Source: Intoshia linei (lineage: Eukaryota; Orthonectida; Rhopaluridae). Taken from it: a stretch of 64,000 bases of DNA. Both the position numbers and the translations under genes were made by a program. The stretch spans positions 1 through 64,000 of the forward strand of contig LWCA01000002.1 of NCBI GenBank assembly GCA_001642005.1, in the 5' to 3' direction. Within the stretch, counting starts at the first letter, position 1. Every line of letters starts with the position of its first letter. The notes under the pieces are model-generated. The model did no database searches and was not told where the DNA came from. It saw only the letters and a list, made by a program, of their open reading frames with translations. This document shows positions 52,301 to 63,929 of the stretch, piece by piece.

Positions 52301-55300
52301 CTCTTATACATTCATTTTGTTTCTATCTTTACTCAATATTTTGAATACAGAACTGAATCCACTTTCAACCATGTAAGATGGTGAAAAATACATCAATGGA
52401 TAAAGACATTTTGAAGGGTCACATCCCCATAATGCAAAATAGATAAGGGCCAAATTTTTATTGACAATAATATCAAAAATAACACATTTGAGATTTTTAA
52501 TAATATTGGTTGGAGCCCCTAAATTTTGAAAACGCTCTCTGGGGGGAGGGTTACGATAACGCCCACGTTGAGAACCACTGAGGTAGAGTATGTTTGAAAA
52601 AAATATTTGCAGGGAAGCAGTGAGAATGTCACGACGTATCTGCATTGATTAATAACATATTTCATAAACTAAAATACAAACTTTAGGTATATTTGTTCTT
52701 TTACAATTTTTGGCTTTTTACAAGTACATTACAAGTAAAGTCACTACAGTTTCAACTAAAACTCTCATGAAGTATACAACGATTCCGTTCATCATTATTT
52801 CAATGCTATTTATATTTTGTATCATATTCTTGTTTACTTATTTGGGTAATTTTTATTCTACTGTACTAGCTTGATTGTTAAATTTGAGCAAAGAACAGAT
52901 AGCTCTGTCTAGGTCGGGTCAATTTTAGACTGAATTTTTTTAGTTATTATAATCTAGATCAGGCATTCTCAACCTTTTTTCTCTGTGGACCCCTAAGATG
53001 ATATTACAAAAAACATGTGGACCCCCAAAAAAATTAATAATAATTACAATTTTTAATGAATTATTACATTTTTGTAAAACGAGTGATGGCCAAATGAGAT
53101 GGGGTACTCTAGTTTTTCGAGATTATAAAGTTGATGAACTTTTAATATTAAACAAATTTTTAAATTTTAATACTAACATTATTATTCAATTTTACAATAT
53201 ATGCAGATAAGCGACCTGTGAAGAAAAAATGTCGATCTTAATCAATTTTAGTTTGAATTATATTTTTTCTAAAAATCACTAACATAAAGTCACTTTTTCA
53301 TAGTTAACGTCATATTTTACAATTGTAGTCTTTTTTTCAAAACTAAAGTCAGTTTTATTTGTTTACTTCTTTGAGTAAACGACTTTATTATTTGAAAATA
53401 TAACGTTAGTTAAGAAAAATTGACTACAAAATTGTATGTACTGAAAATTTCTATATGTTATAAATGTGTATAATTTTCATGGACTCCAAAAAAGTTCTCT
53501 GGACCCCGTTGAGAATGGCTGATCTAGATTATAGTGATTCTTAACTGGTACGACAAATACACAGCATATGCATTGTATGTGCTGTGTTAATTTTTTTCGC
53601 ATGTTACCGGTGCACTGCTACATTTTAAAAACTAAACAATTGGGAAATGGTTGTATGATTGTCAATTTTGGCACAATTAATATAATAATTTTAGAAATAA
53701 TCGCACCGTGGACTGGGCGATTTTATTCATTATGGGACACCGAATATGCTTCAAAGCACATGCCAATTATTTCTTCAGTTTCTGAGCATCAACCTACTGC
53801 TTGGTAAATTTATTAACAAGAAAAAAATGACAATGAGATATCCAGGTTCAATGTAATTTGAAAATCCTTACCCTCAAAAAATTACTTTAATTAAATTAAT
53901 TTTGGAGTAACTTGATAATTTTTTTATATCTAAATTTATCTTTTAAAATTTTTATTTATTTATTCAACTGCACTATTTCAGAATTATAAAAGATTAATTA
54001 ATATTCCACATGACACTATGACTTTAGTGTAAAGGTGCACACTGTGAACTGCACAATACTTTACTTCCAAAAACCCTTTATTTATTTACATTTCATTCAC
54101 TACTGTCAGGTTTGACTACTCATCTTGTCTATAACTGGTTAATAATTAAATTAAATCATTAGATTTATTAATAATTTAATTACATTTAGGAGTTCATTTT
54201 TTATGGATTTACACGCTGTTGTAATTTTCTTCACAAGTGGACTTTACTTTACTATAATGGAAATTACAAGTGCAAAATTGTTTGGTATTAATTAAAATGT
54301 TTAAAATTTTTATACCCGTGAAATTTTTGATAAGTTTTGATATATTAACAATTACTCAATATAGCCGTTCTTTACGCCATCACTGCAGTTTACTTTGCGG
54401 GAGTCATGATTCGATTGGTATACATTTTGATTTTTAATATTTTTAAAGTTGAATTGTTCACACATGATTTTAGATGCTTACAATCACACCAATTGCTTGT
54501 ATTATGGCGTCAGTTTCTTTATCAAATTTTTATACTTCATATATGAAAACTGAATCGAACATGAAAATATTATCTAAAAATGTAGTGCATTATTTATTTT
54601 TATTTTTTTCGTTTTTATGTATTTTTAGAATAAAAATTTGAAAAAACCAACAGAAAGTATTAAAGATAATGTAAAATTACTAGCCATTTTTTTGATTTCT
54701 GTTCCAATCTTGTATTTTATAACTCACTGTACTTGGGTCACCAGTACAGCTTACAGTAGCCCCAGTATTGTTCTATCGTCTTATTCCAATGATGGAGGGT
54801 AATATTTTATACATTATACGTCACTCATTGGATACCTGCGACACGACGCCGGCTTAATGTACAATGTATGAGTACTACGGTTGATCGAACTCGCTCCCGC
54901 ACTTAGAACCTAATCTACCGTAAGAGACCCTATTCGGTCTCAACGAAATGTTTGTTAAATAAGAGCCTCATTTTTCAAAATGGCTATTTAAAAAATCAAT
55001 TTTGTGCCAAGTTTAAACGGTCAAATCAAATCCAAAGTCGTATAACGGTGGGATATGACATTACAATTCGTTTTAATTTTTTTTTAAACGTTTATTTTTG
55101 ATTTTCGGCAATATATGTTGATATTTATTTAAATATTTATTTTTTAATTTTTTATATTTTAAATATATTTAGTCAGTACATTATTGACGATTACAGAGAA
55201 GCGTATAATTGGTTAAATCAAAATACAGCTCCAAATGCGAAGGTTATGGCATGGTAAAATTAATTATTACTAAAAATAAATACGCTGGAACAGTTTAATA

Positions 55301-56593
55301 ATTTTTAAAGGTGGGATTATGGTTATCAAATTGCTGGTATGGGCAATCGTACAACTCTCGTAGATAACAATACATGGAATAACACTCATATAGCTCAAGT
55401 AAATTTACATTTTTTTAATGTTAAATTATTTAGGTGGGCGCTGCAATGGCTAGTAACGAAACATTTGCATATTACAATATTTTGAGAAAATTAGACGTGG
55501 ACTATGTGTTGGTTATATTTGGTGGATTTTTGGGATATTCTGGAGATGACATAAACAAATTTTTATGGATGGTTCGAATTGCTGAAGGCGAGTTTCCGGA
55601 ACTAATCAAGGTGATAATTTAATTAATAATTTCAATCGGTGTCCAATCCATTTTGTGAAATTACCCACTGAAATGACAGGGATGCACAATCTGTGGCCGT
55701 AAGTAATGCATGTGATCATATTGCAATATATCAAAGTTACATTTTTGACTTTGGTCACTTTCTCAAAATGGATTTAAACTTTCTCAGGGTCAAAGTAAAT
55801 TTTGTGCGGCCGTAGTATGAACGAATAAAGTAGCTTTGCGGCTGAATTGGTAGAAAGGTTGTGCACTTCTGCTCTATACATTGCTTAATCGATCGTTCAT
55901 TATCTAAAAATTAAAAATAACCGTTGAAATCGCATTGATTATCGAAATGTTGGTATATTTAAGAAATTTCCCAACATTACATATTCAAAAAGTAGGCTCT
56001 GGACTTATGTCCCTACCCTGCTCCACTACTTTAACCTTAGAACGGGGAACCAAACATTTTCTGTCGTATACACTCATATCATCTATGATGATCCCTCCAT
56101 ACTATCAAAATCTTTACCCATATACCCGTACCCATATAAAGCTTAAACCGAATTTTTATTACATTTATTCATAATATTAATTAATCTTTATTTATCGTCA
56201 CCCTATTGTTGAAACAACCCGGGAGTGGGATGTTGCCCGAGTAAATGAACACTGATTTGAATAAAACTAAATTTTTAGGAAGACAATTATTTTTCATCTC
56301 GAGGCTATTATTCAATTGACCAATTTGCTTCAAAGACAATGCTGGACTCTGTAATGTATAAACTTAGCTACTACAGATTTGGCGAATTGTCAATGGGTTC
56401 AAACGTCCCTACTGGATATGATCGTGTTAGGAATGTGGAAATTGGATGTAAGGACATTACATTAAATCATATGAAGGAAGCATTCACGTCTACTCATTGG
56501 ATGGTTCGGATTTATAGCGTAAATGATTTACCCAATTTTTCAACTAGTCATGAAAAATCGTTTGACTCAAGAAAAGTAGCTTTTGATCATTAA
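49321..56593 (+). CDS. STT3B: Oligosaccharyltransferase catalytic subunit STT3B
   Basis: This multispanning ER membrane enzyme transfers the lipid-linked glycan to Asn in N-glycosylation sequons. About 16 exons span 7.3 kb. Catalytic and binding motifs are all present in order. HEFDPW at the 49499 junction continues [23 protein letters not shown] (about 50130-50172) holds the metal-binding D-x-E. Then come [18 protein letters not shown] (51480), FTSEHMASG spliced to [29 protein letters not shown] with SVSEHQP (53700-53800), and [28 protein letters not shown] (about 54750) comes next. VMAW is spliced to WDYGYQ (the WWDYG site), followed by [34 protein letters not shown] and [13 protein letters not shown] (DK motif). 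The IAEGE and NDGG wording favours STT3B over STT3A. It ends at TAA 56591-56593 after a shorter tail than vertebrate STT3B. Long introns contain three hAT-type insertions. Confidence 0.95.
50340..51479. other. Long STT3B intron, mostly unassigned
   Basis: It contains diverged tandem words of the AACTTTCAAAGGGGCTTTTT kind (50720-50870), similar in style to the family C minisatellite. A short protein-like piece (51060-51155; [18 protein letters not shown]) ends in a stop. Neither can be assigned. Confidence 0.35.
52073..52580. mobile_element. hAT element, 508 bp, retaining a transposase remnant
   Basis: The left terminus is CAGTGGTTCTCAACCTTCTT. The right read inwards is CAGTGGTTCTCAACGTGGGC. 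The minus strand between about 52310 and 52480 encodes [20 protein letters not shown] followed by RNKMNV. This matches the C-terminal dimerisation segment of Buster/ZBED-type hAT transposases (pattern S-Y-x-V-E-x-G-F-S ... K-x-R-N-x-x). Flanking 8-mers GAGTAGAA and AGGTAGAG are only partly alike. The element is an internally deleted former autonomous copy in an STT3B intron. Confidence 0.8.
52960..53521. mobile_element. hAT-type element, 562 bp, perfect 8-bp target duplication
   Basis: The left terminus is CAGGCATTCTCAACCTTTTT. The right read inwards is CAGCCATTCTCAACGGGGTC, then CAGAG. An identical ATCTAGAT flanks both sides (52952-52959 and 53522-53529). It is the same family as 60396-61060 in the opposite orientation. 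No coding capacity is evident. It sits in an STT3B intron. Confidence 0.93.
55677..55871. mobile_element. Probable hAT-like MITE, 195 bp
   Basis: The left end is CAGGGATGCACAATCTGTGG. The right read inwards is CAGAAGTGCACAACCTTTCT. A shared TGCGGCC/GGCCG-type inner word supports pairing of the ends. Flanking 8-mers TGAAATGA and CTCTATAC do not match. It lies in the last STT3B intron. Confidence 0.6.
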
Positions 56594-57198
56594 TAATGTT
56601 AATGTTATATTGCAATCATAAATTACTCATTTGATACAATCTAGGTTATGTTTCTGGAAATAAACACATTCTTTTACCGTTTGTATGTCACACTTATAAA
56701 ATTTTTTAATGCTCTATTTACATTATTGTTAACTATATTTTTGCATTAATTTTGAATTCAATCAAATTTTTTATTCTACCCGAATGATAAATAAAAGTTC
56801 AATTATTGATTATGATTTTTCCAATAAACAATTTGGTACTTTTCATTTTATGTAGTAAATTTTTTTTGTAGTGTCGAGTGACATGTTGTACATTTTAAAA
56901 AACATTGAAATGAATAAGGTTTCAGAGTTGAAAAAGAATGTTACAAGACAAAATGTTAATACCGTGGATAAAGTAATTTTTCATTTACATTTAATTGATT
57001 TATTTTTATCTTTATTTTCAATTGCTTAACCCTGCTAAATTAAGCATTAGAGTTTTATTTTTAGAACTACTGATTTAGAAGTTGAAATATTTATATAGAT
57101 GCAACCACGATTTAATACACACTTACTTAATTTTCTAATGAAGTTTTTAACATGTCCTTTATTTTTAAAGAGTTTATAAGAATTTCACTCACTATCAA
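56594..57198. other. Intergenic region after STT3B
   Basis: AT-rich. Possible polyadenylation signals (AATAAA) lie around 56660 and 56789. No gene or repeat is recognised. Confidence 0.4.
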
Positions 57199-57616
57199 TC
57201 AACTGGTTAATTTTGAATTACATTTGATAGTTTGATGCCAATTTGTTTTGCTTCTCGATTGAATTTGTAATTGACACGGGAAATTGTAGAAAATATCCAC
57301 TTTGATTGACACAGCACATTCACCATTATATACTGAAAAACTAAGTTGATTCCAATGTTTGAAATTGTATTACATTCTGAACATATCATTATAATATATT
57401 TCAGCTCCAAATATAATATAAATATAAGAAATTCCAAAAAGCATCATACATATAATCGTATATAAATATAATATTATATAAATTATATATTTCATTTTCA
57501 AGGGACTTTATATTACTTAAAATTCCTGTATCAAATTGAATATTTCCATTCTGCATTTTAACCGGATTAAAGTTGCATAGCACAATTGTTAATAAAAAAA
57601 TTAAAGTCTTGTACAT
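57199..57616 (-). CDS. Small putative secreted protein, unrecognised
   Basis: The ATG at 57614-57616 opens with MYKTLIFLLTIVLCNFNPVK, a signal-peptide-like hydrophobic start. A short linker with LENEIYNLYN follows. A GT donor near 57450 (after GATTATAT) and an AG acceptor near 57340 join in phase to FSVYNGECAVSIKVDIFYNF, then PCQLQIQSRSKTNWHQTIKC and a TGA at 57199-57201. The mature part of about 80 residues has three Cys in the second exon and a beta-strand-rich look. I do not recognise the family. The signal peptide and phase match support a real gene, but the single intron is longer than most short introns here, so confidence is modest. Confidence 0.45.
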
Positions 57617-57957
57617 GTTCGTTTTTGAGAATGAATATTGTAATAATGACAATTATCAATATTGATTTACACTTACATTGTACAATGTACATTTTGCTTT
57701 ATATGTGTATCTTATAGTAAAACTTACCATTAAGTATTTACATCTGATAATACAAATGAGAAATCTTGATATTACATGTCACATTGTTACATTGTACATT
57801 GGTAAGTGTGTTTAATTAGTTAGATAATGCGACCACCAATGAAAACGATACGTTCATCCTAAAGTCATTTTTGGTTCAGTGTACTTTTGGTATACGACAA
57901 TTATTAATTATAATTAATATATAAAAATAATAAATATGCTAATGAACTTTGTCTAGT

Positions 57958-60900
57958 TCAAAAGAACTCCTATATATTGGGCACTCTATCACACCAATTT
58001 GGATTGCTTAAAAGTGATTTTGAGTAAATCATGTAACATTGAACATACCGACATGGTACATATTTGATTAATTCATAAAGTAATTGATAATTATCAATTG
58101 GTTTATACAGTGCATTACAACAATATAATGTACTACGTACAAACAGCACCTAGCTCTGCCAAGGGCACATTTTTATTATGCCAAAAAAATAAATTCACGT
58201 TGAAAATCTAACTTAAAAATCCTACTATTCACTATTATCCATAAACAAGTGGTTCCCAAACTTGTTTCAGGTGGAACCATCATATGACATTACTATTGAA
58301 AATCTAACTTAAAAATCCTACTATTCACTATTATCAATTCTTTAAAGGAAAAAATAAATTCACGTTGAAAATCTAATTTAAAAATCCTACTATTCACTAT
58401 TATCAATCCTTTAAAGGAGTGGTTCCCAAATTTGTTTCAGGTGGAACCATCATATCACATTACTTTTTACTTTAAACTGAATTATTCTATCTTAACTTTG
58501 TTTTGTTAACATTTGTGTAAAGAATTTTAAAAACAATTGTTATCCCATTTTTTAAATTTATTAGACAGAATTATCATAAATACCATAAATTCCAGAAAAA
58601 ATAAAATTATAAAAACCTATTTTATCATTTTCAATGTGATGATATATATTCAGTACTGATTTAATAAATTCGTAAAAATACAAATTATGTATCAATAATT
58701 AACGGAATCAGTACTTTATAAACATATTTCAGGCAAATTTTACCAATATTGCAAAGGATTGTAATAAATATAAAAATAATAAAAAAGTTGTATTACTTTT
58801 AGTAGTCGTTGTAGTTTTAATTTAAATTTCATACAAAATGTTTTGAAAATGAAAATTTGAAATTTAAAAATTGCGTAGCAATGATAAAAATTACGAAGGA
58901 ATGAATTATAAAGATTTTCATCCATATTTCTTAATTGGAAATGTGTAGACGTTAAATGCACACTTTTTTTGAAATTGTAGGATCAATATTGATATTTTTA
59001 TTTTAATCGAAACATTTGAAAAATATTGGTTGATAATATATTAAAAATTATTTTTCACCGGGAATGCGTAGATTTCTGGGGTTGAAATTTTGTATTTATA
59101 TCAACTGGAATAAGCTCTATCAGAATAATTTTTTTTTTTAATTATCGGACCGTTAATTACTTCACATTTTTTGTTTTAATAAAATATTTCAAAAAAAATA
59201 TGAATACTAAAATGCTTGCTATAATTGCTAATTGCTTGCTTGTTATAATTGCCAGATGTTTAGAATTTATCCCAAAGCTTATACGACCGCTACATTATTA
59301 TTTAAAAAAGTTCACTTTTATTCCACCATTACTAAAATTTACAGTGTCATAAGTGTTAATAAAAAAGTTCATTTCAAATACTCAAATATACTCAAAAAAT
59401 TTCAATCTGACAAATGGACGCCTTTGTGATTATTTAATCACTTTATAATTTTTATTATTTGGAAACTAGTTAATTAAAATTTAAATACAGTTAATTTAAA
59501 TACAATATTTAAAAAACATTTTCAGCCCGTTTCAGAATCCCTACCCGCATATAAGATCGGAAACTAACGACAAGTTTAACGTTCACTTTCTTAAAATTAT
59601 TGAAAGTCCTGATTAAATCTTAATAATTATATAAACTATGTTGTTTAATTCAAACTTCTTTTAATTTTTGATAAGTTCTTCCAAATCTAATTAAAATTTT
59701 CAATTAGTCAAAATTAATGTTTCAAAAAATACATTTACATTTATATTGGGATTTTATACTCATAACAATACATGTACTATGAAAAATTATAGTTTGGATT
59801 CAAACCAATCCATTATGCCGCATGGTCAGCAAATCCTATAATTCTCTCAGAACTTTTAAATCATGGTGCAGATTTATTTAGCAAAACCAAGGTATACATT
59901 TGTAGTAATTTAAATTTAAATTCAGTAATTCTCTCTTGTTCGACAATGTTGGCGAAATCGGAAAGGATAACCATATAAATGATGTACATTGTACAATACT
60001 ATTAAATTTTATTGGAAAACTTATCACACCGAGGGTTGATGATAAAACCCTTCGCCTTCTATAGAATAAATGTTTCCAAAAGTGTATGCCACATGGGAAG
60101 AGGGATCTACCGTGTTGAGCCCAAACATTTTAAATAGATCTCTAAAAAATTTTCTAAACGTTGTATAATTCCATTTGCCCCTATTCACTTCTCCAATACA
60201 GAGCAGTACATAACAATACATTGGTCAAGAGTCATGAATTGACAGTTTAAATTTGACACACAAATTAGTTGATTTTCAAAATTACTGTTTTTTGAAATGA
60301 AATGAAATTTTGGAAAAATAAGGCCCCATTTTCTAAAATTTCGTCGGGCCCAAAAGAGGCTATCGGTTCGGTAGTTTCGACTCTGTTTTGTAGACCAGCC
60401 ATTCTAACGGGGTCCACAGCACTTTTTGGGGGGGGGGGTCCATGAAAATTATATACATTTATTACATATTATAGACATTTTCAGTAACATAAATGCTTAG
60501 AAATACTAATATAAAACGTGAAAATCATGTAAAAGTAAATTCCTTGGTATTAAATTAAATTACTTACAAGTGTAAAAACTTATTGGGAAACCTCCATTGT
60601 TCTATTTTAGGAGCAGCGGTTTTATTTAATTATTTTATTAAAATTTATGACTGAGCGAAGTTTTTAGTCATAAAAAAAAGCTTTAAATTTCAAATTGAAA
60701 ATGGGACAAAAATCAGTCAATATTCATGATTCTATGAAACATCAACCAAGAAGATAGATAATATAGACTTTTTATTGATCTGATAAAATATGTAGTAAAC
60801 AATTAATAATGTACTGTAAACAATACCTGAAAAACATGTTCCATTTTGGGAACATTGACGGGTTAAAGGTTAATATTAATAGTTTATCAAGTTTATCACT

Positions 60901-63900
60901 TCGCAAAAATAGAGTACTTTATGTCTTTTGACCATCATTTGTTTCACTCAAATGTAATGATTCATTAAAAATTGTCATTATTATTAATTTTTTTGGGGTC
61001 CACAGGTTTTATGTAATATCATTTTAGAGGTCCACACCGAAAAAGGGTTGAGAATGCCTGTTGTAGACTATTGCCGAATTGCAGAGAGACTATTTTATTT
61101 TAAAATTATATTGTTATACAATTAGAATGGATTAACTGTACTTCATGCAGCTACATCCGGTGAAAATTTATTAAATGTCAAATTTTTACTCGATAGCGGA
61201 AATTACGATAAAATTTATATTAAAAATAAGGTAATATTATTAAATTCATTCTTATTAAATGGATACTATTTAATGCTCCGACTAATTTAATAGTTTCAGC
61301 GTTTAATTTAATATTTATAACTCATAAATTAATTAATTTAACATTATTTAATAAGTACTGTGGTCGTCTAATTTAATGCTTAAGCGTGTAATATAATATA
61401 ATTAATTAACATCCAACTTAATATTCGAAACATTTGAATCAATTTATAAATTTCTGTGAATCACCGCAAATCAACATTTCTCATAAGCCGTTATTTTATG
61501 TATTAGCATTTTTAAGTTAATTTTTGAGTTATTATTATTGCAAAATTTAATTTTAAATTTTAAATAAATGAACCGACATTAAGTACTAAAATTTGGAAAG
61601 ATGCGTATCAATGGGTTCAAAAACAAAAGACTATTATTATGTCACATGATCAGTATTATGTACGCACTGGAAATGATGTTAATTTGACCAAGGACCAAAT
61701 GAGTCAATATGTGGATTAAATAATTTAAAGCAGTTTTGAAAATTTTTTCAATATGAGAAAATGTTTAAAATCTGTTCAGAAAATATCGCTGGGTCGTGAA
61801 AATTGGAAGTTTTCCATGTTTACGTGACCCTTTGGGGTAAAAATTACATGTGTAAACATTCTATTAGTATATCAATACGATTAAGAATTGATAGCGTATT
61901 GTACCTCGAGAGTCAAAAGCTCTCCCATTGAATGTCAAAAGAAAGAGGGGACGACCAGTTCAGGATAATCAAGCTTTGCTGAGGCAGTCTTAAATTAACG
62001 GTTAATTCAATAAATTAAAAGTTAGTTTTATAAAAAATAATGTTGTTAATTATATAAATAAAATAAATTCTATTAATTTAGACTTTAAATTTTAGACGCT
62101 GTAACTATTAAATTATATGTTGCAATAATAATAAATTACAACATATTAAATTCAAATATGACGAATGGTCATTGACCATATCAACTACAAACATGACTAT
62201 ATAAATAGAGAAGATCTATAATTATAGATAATAATTTACATAATAAACACTGTACAGTAGGGTGTCACATTTTTTGGAAAATTTTAGAATTCGATGGGCA
62301 ATTTAGCACTAAAAGTGTGTATTTTTAAAATAGAAAAACTAATTCGCAATCAAAAACATTTAACGCTATCTATTCAAGTTGCGTTTGACATTTTTGACAT
62401 TTAACCAGAATTCGAGAAATTAAATCGTTAATAAATTTTTAAACATTTTTTTCAAAATTAATTGATACATTTTTATCGATTGCTAGTACTACGTTACCAA
62501 GGCTAGTATGGCCTATTTTAATGTAAACCGTATACGATAACTACCATTTTTTGGGTTTAATGTCGAAATTTGATGCTTAGAAACCTCTAGAACTTAGAAT
62601 TAGCGTCCTTACTAAAAAAATATTAGGTCAGAACCTTCACTATTAAATAATAATTTTTTAGAAAGGAGAAACTCCATTAATGATGTCCGTCATGAACAAA
62701 ACGAATTGCATTTCAACTCTTATATTAAGCAAAATACCCGAAGCTTTATATGAAATTGATCAGGTTCTAAATTGTTTAAATCAGTGTTTCTCAAACTACC
62801 ACCCATTTCAGAACCATATATAGGTATCTAGGGACATATCATGTTAACGGGACCATTTTTTTAATATACACTATTTATTGACTGTTAGAATTTAGTATTG
62901 TATGATTTGGTTATTTTATAAAAATTAGTCCCACTATAGTATCGAATAAGTTTTATATATGCCCTGTAATTTTCAGCTGACCTAAGTCTACTTCTCTCTA
63001 TTGCAAAATTATGGGTATTTAAGCAACAATTTTTGAATGACGGCCGATGGATAAAGATATTTTTTAGTTGACTCGATAAAATAAAAATTGGTCTGTAACG
63101 GTGTGAGGATAACCATTAAAAATGTTGTAATATATTAATTAGAACCGAGAAAGTATATTCCATTTGATTTCAAAAACAGACAATTATACATTATTAGAAA
63201 GTATTCTAGACAAAATTGAATCTAAAAAGCAAATATCTGCTCTAAATAAAAATTTTGAAACGCCGTTACAAGTAGCGGTACGAAATGAATCTGAAAATGT
63301 TTTTGACTTTTTGATTAAAATCATCAACCCAAACACCTTTTCAAAAGTATAAATTAATAAATCAAAATAAAATATATTAGGATGGCAAAACACCTCTTTG
63401 TGATGCTTTAATGTCTGGAAATTTAAAGTTTATTAATGGTTTACTGGAGAATGGTGCAGACATGAATCTAGTTGATATTACTGTAATAATTTAAATAGCT
63501 TATTTAAATTCAAAATCTAATGTACACATTGATATTTTTATTACACACGTAGTATTTATTGCCGTTTCAAGGTCGAACCTTTAAAACTGGGATCCCAAAA
63601 CTAAAATAACTTAAATTAAATTAAAGTTTTTGGAATGTCTTAAATACTTTTTTGATAATATATTTTGCTTGTAAAGACTTATTAAAGACTACGTTGTAGT
63701 TACACCCGATTCAAAGATTTTTAAATTATTAACATGAAATTTAATTTTTGAAAATGGATCCTTCTCGCGGTAAACGGTTCTTTATACGAAGATTTATATG
63801 TTTAAATTAGTTATTTTAATATACATGTAGACCAAATATTCAGCAATACATGTGGTAGCCAAATATTCTACATTAGATGTCATGATTTTGCTTTTATCCC

Positions 63901-63929
63901 ATAATGCAGACATAAATAAAGTCAACAAG
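57958..63929 (+). CDS. Ankyrin-repeat protein, partial, continuing beyond the window
   Basis: Ankyrin repeats form protein-binding scaffolds. Exons with flanking GT-AG sites lie at 57958-58055, 59793-59891, 61126-61230, 62662-62763, 63143-63346, 63381-63482 and 63831-63929. Each encodes one repeat of 33-35 residues except 63143-63346, which has 68 (two units). All after the first are exact multiples of three in phase 0. Signatures are RTPIYWALYH, KPIHYAAWSANP with LLNHGADLF, TVLHAATSG, GETPLMMSVM, FETPLQVAVRN, GKTPLCDALMSG with LLENGADMN, and SAIHVVAKYS with LLLSHNADIN. The first exon appears to lack one base near 58020, which would break the frame. The N-terminus and any further domain are not seen, so the role is unknown. 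The gene may begin upstream of 57958 or this may be its first detectable repeat. Long introns carry R-A and a hAT element. Confidence 0.8.
58125..59225 (+). repeat. Interspersed repeat R-A, near-complete copy with local tandem duplication
   Basis: This starts ATGTACTACGTACAAACAGC with CTAGCTCTGCCAAGGGC and follows R-A order to the AATACTAAAATGCTT word near 59210. Between 58200 and 58410 the segment AAATCCTACTATTCACTATT appears three times with its neighbours, a local tandem expansion. It lies in the first long intron of the ankyrin gene. Confidence 0.75.
60396..61060. mobile_element. hAT-type element, 665 bp, perfect 8-bp target duplication
   Basis: The left terminus is CAGCCATTCTAACGGGGTCC. 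The right read inwards is CAGGCATTCTCAACCCTTTT. An identical TTGTAGAC flanks both sides (60388-60395 and 61061-61068). It is the same family as 52960-53521, inverted, and about 100 bp longer. It carries a run of ten G near 60430. It is in an intron of the ankyrin gene. Confidence 0.93.
61564..61993 (+). pseudogene. Relic of an unknown transposon-like protein
   Basis: Two protein-like blocks lie in one intron of the ankyrin gene. The first (61564-61719) contains TKIWKDAYQWVQKQKTIIMS and HDQYYVRTGNDVNLTK before a stop. The second (about 61900-61981) contains ALPLNVKRKRGRPVQDNQAL with an AT-hook-like KRKRGRP, then a stop. The strong peptide character, position in an intron, and basic KRGRP motif suggest a decayed mobile-element gene. 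I cannot name the family. Confidence 0.4.

Noticed and set aside
55835..55871. A tRNA-like D-arm string (GGCTGAATTGGTAGA).
   Set aside because: No anticodon arm, T-arm or acceptor pairing follows, and the stretch is the right end of the MITE at 55677-55871.
59232..59429. Plus-strand frame of 65 codons after the R-A copy in the ankyrin intron.
   Set aside because: It starts at a TTG, has no ankyrin signature and no phase-0 splice sites like the neighbouring exons.
60024..60221. Minus-strand frame of 65 codons.
   Set aside because: It is in an intron of the ankyrin gene on the opposite strand, without recognisable motif. It may be a transposon scrap but is not supportable.
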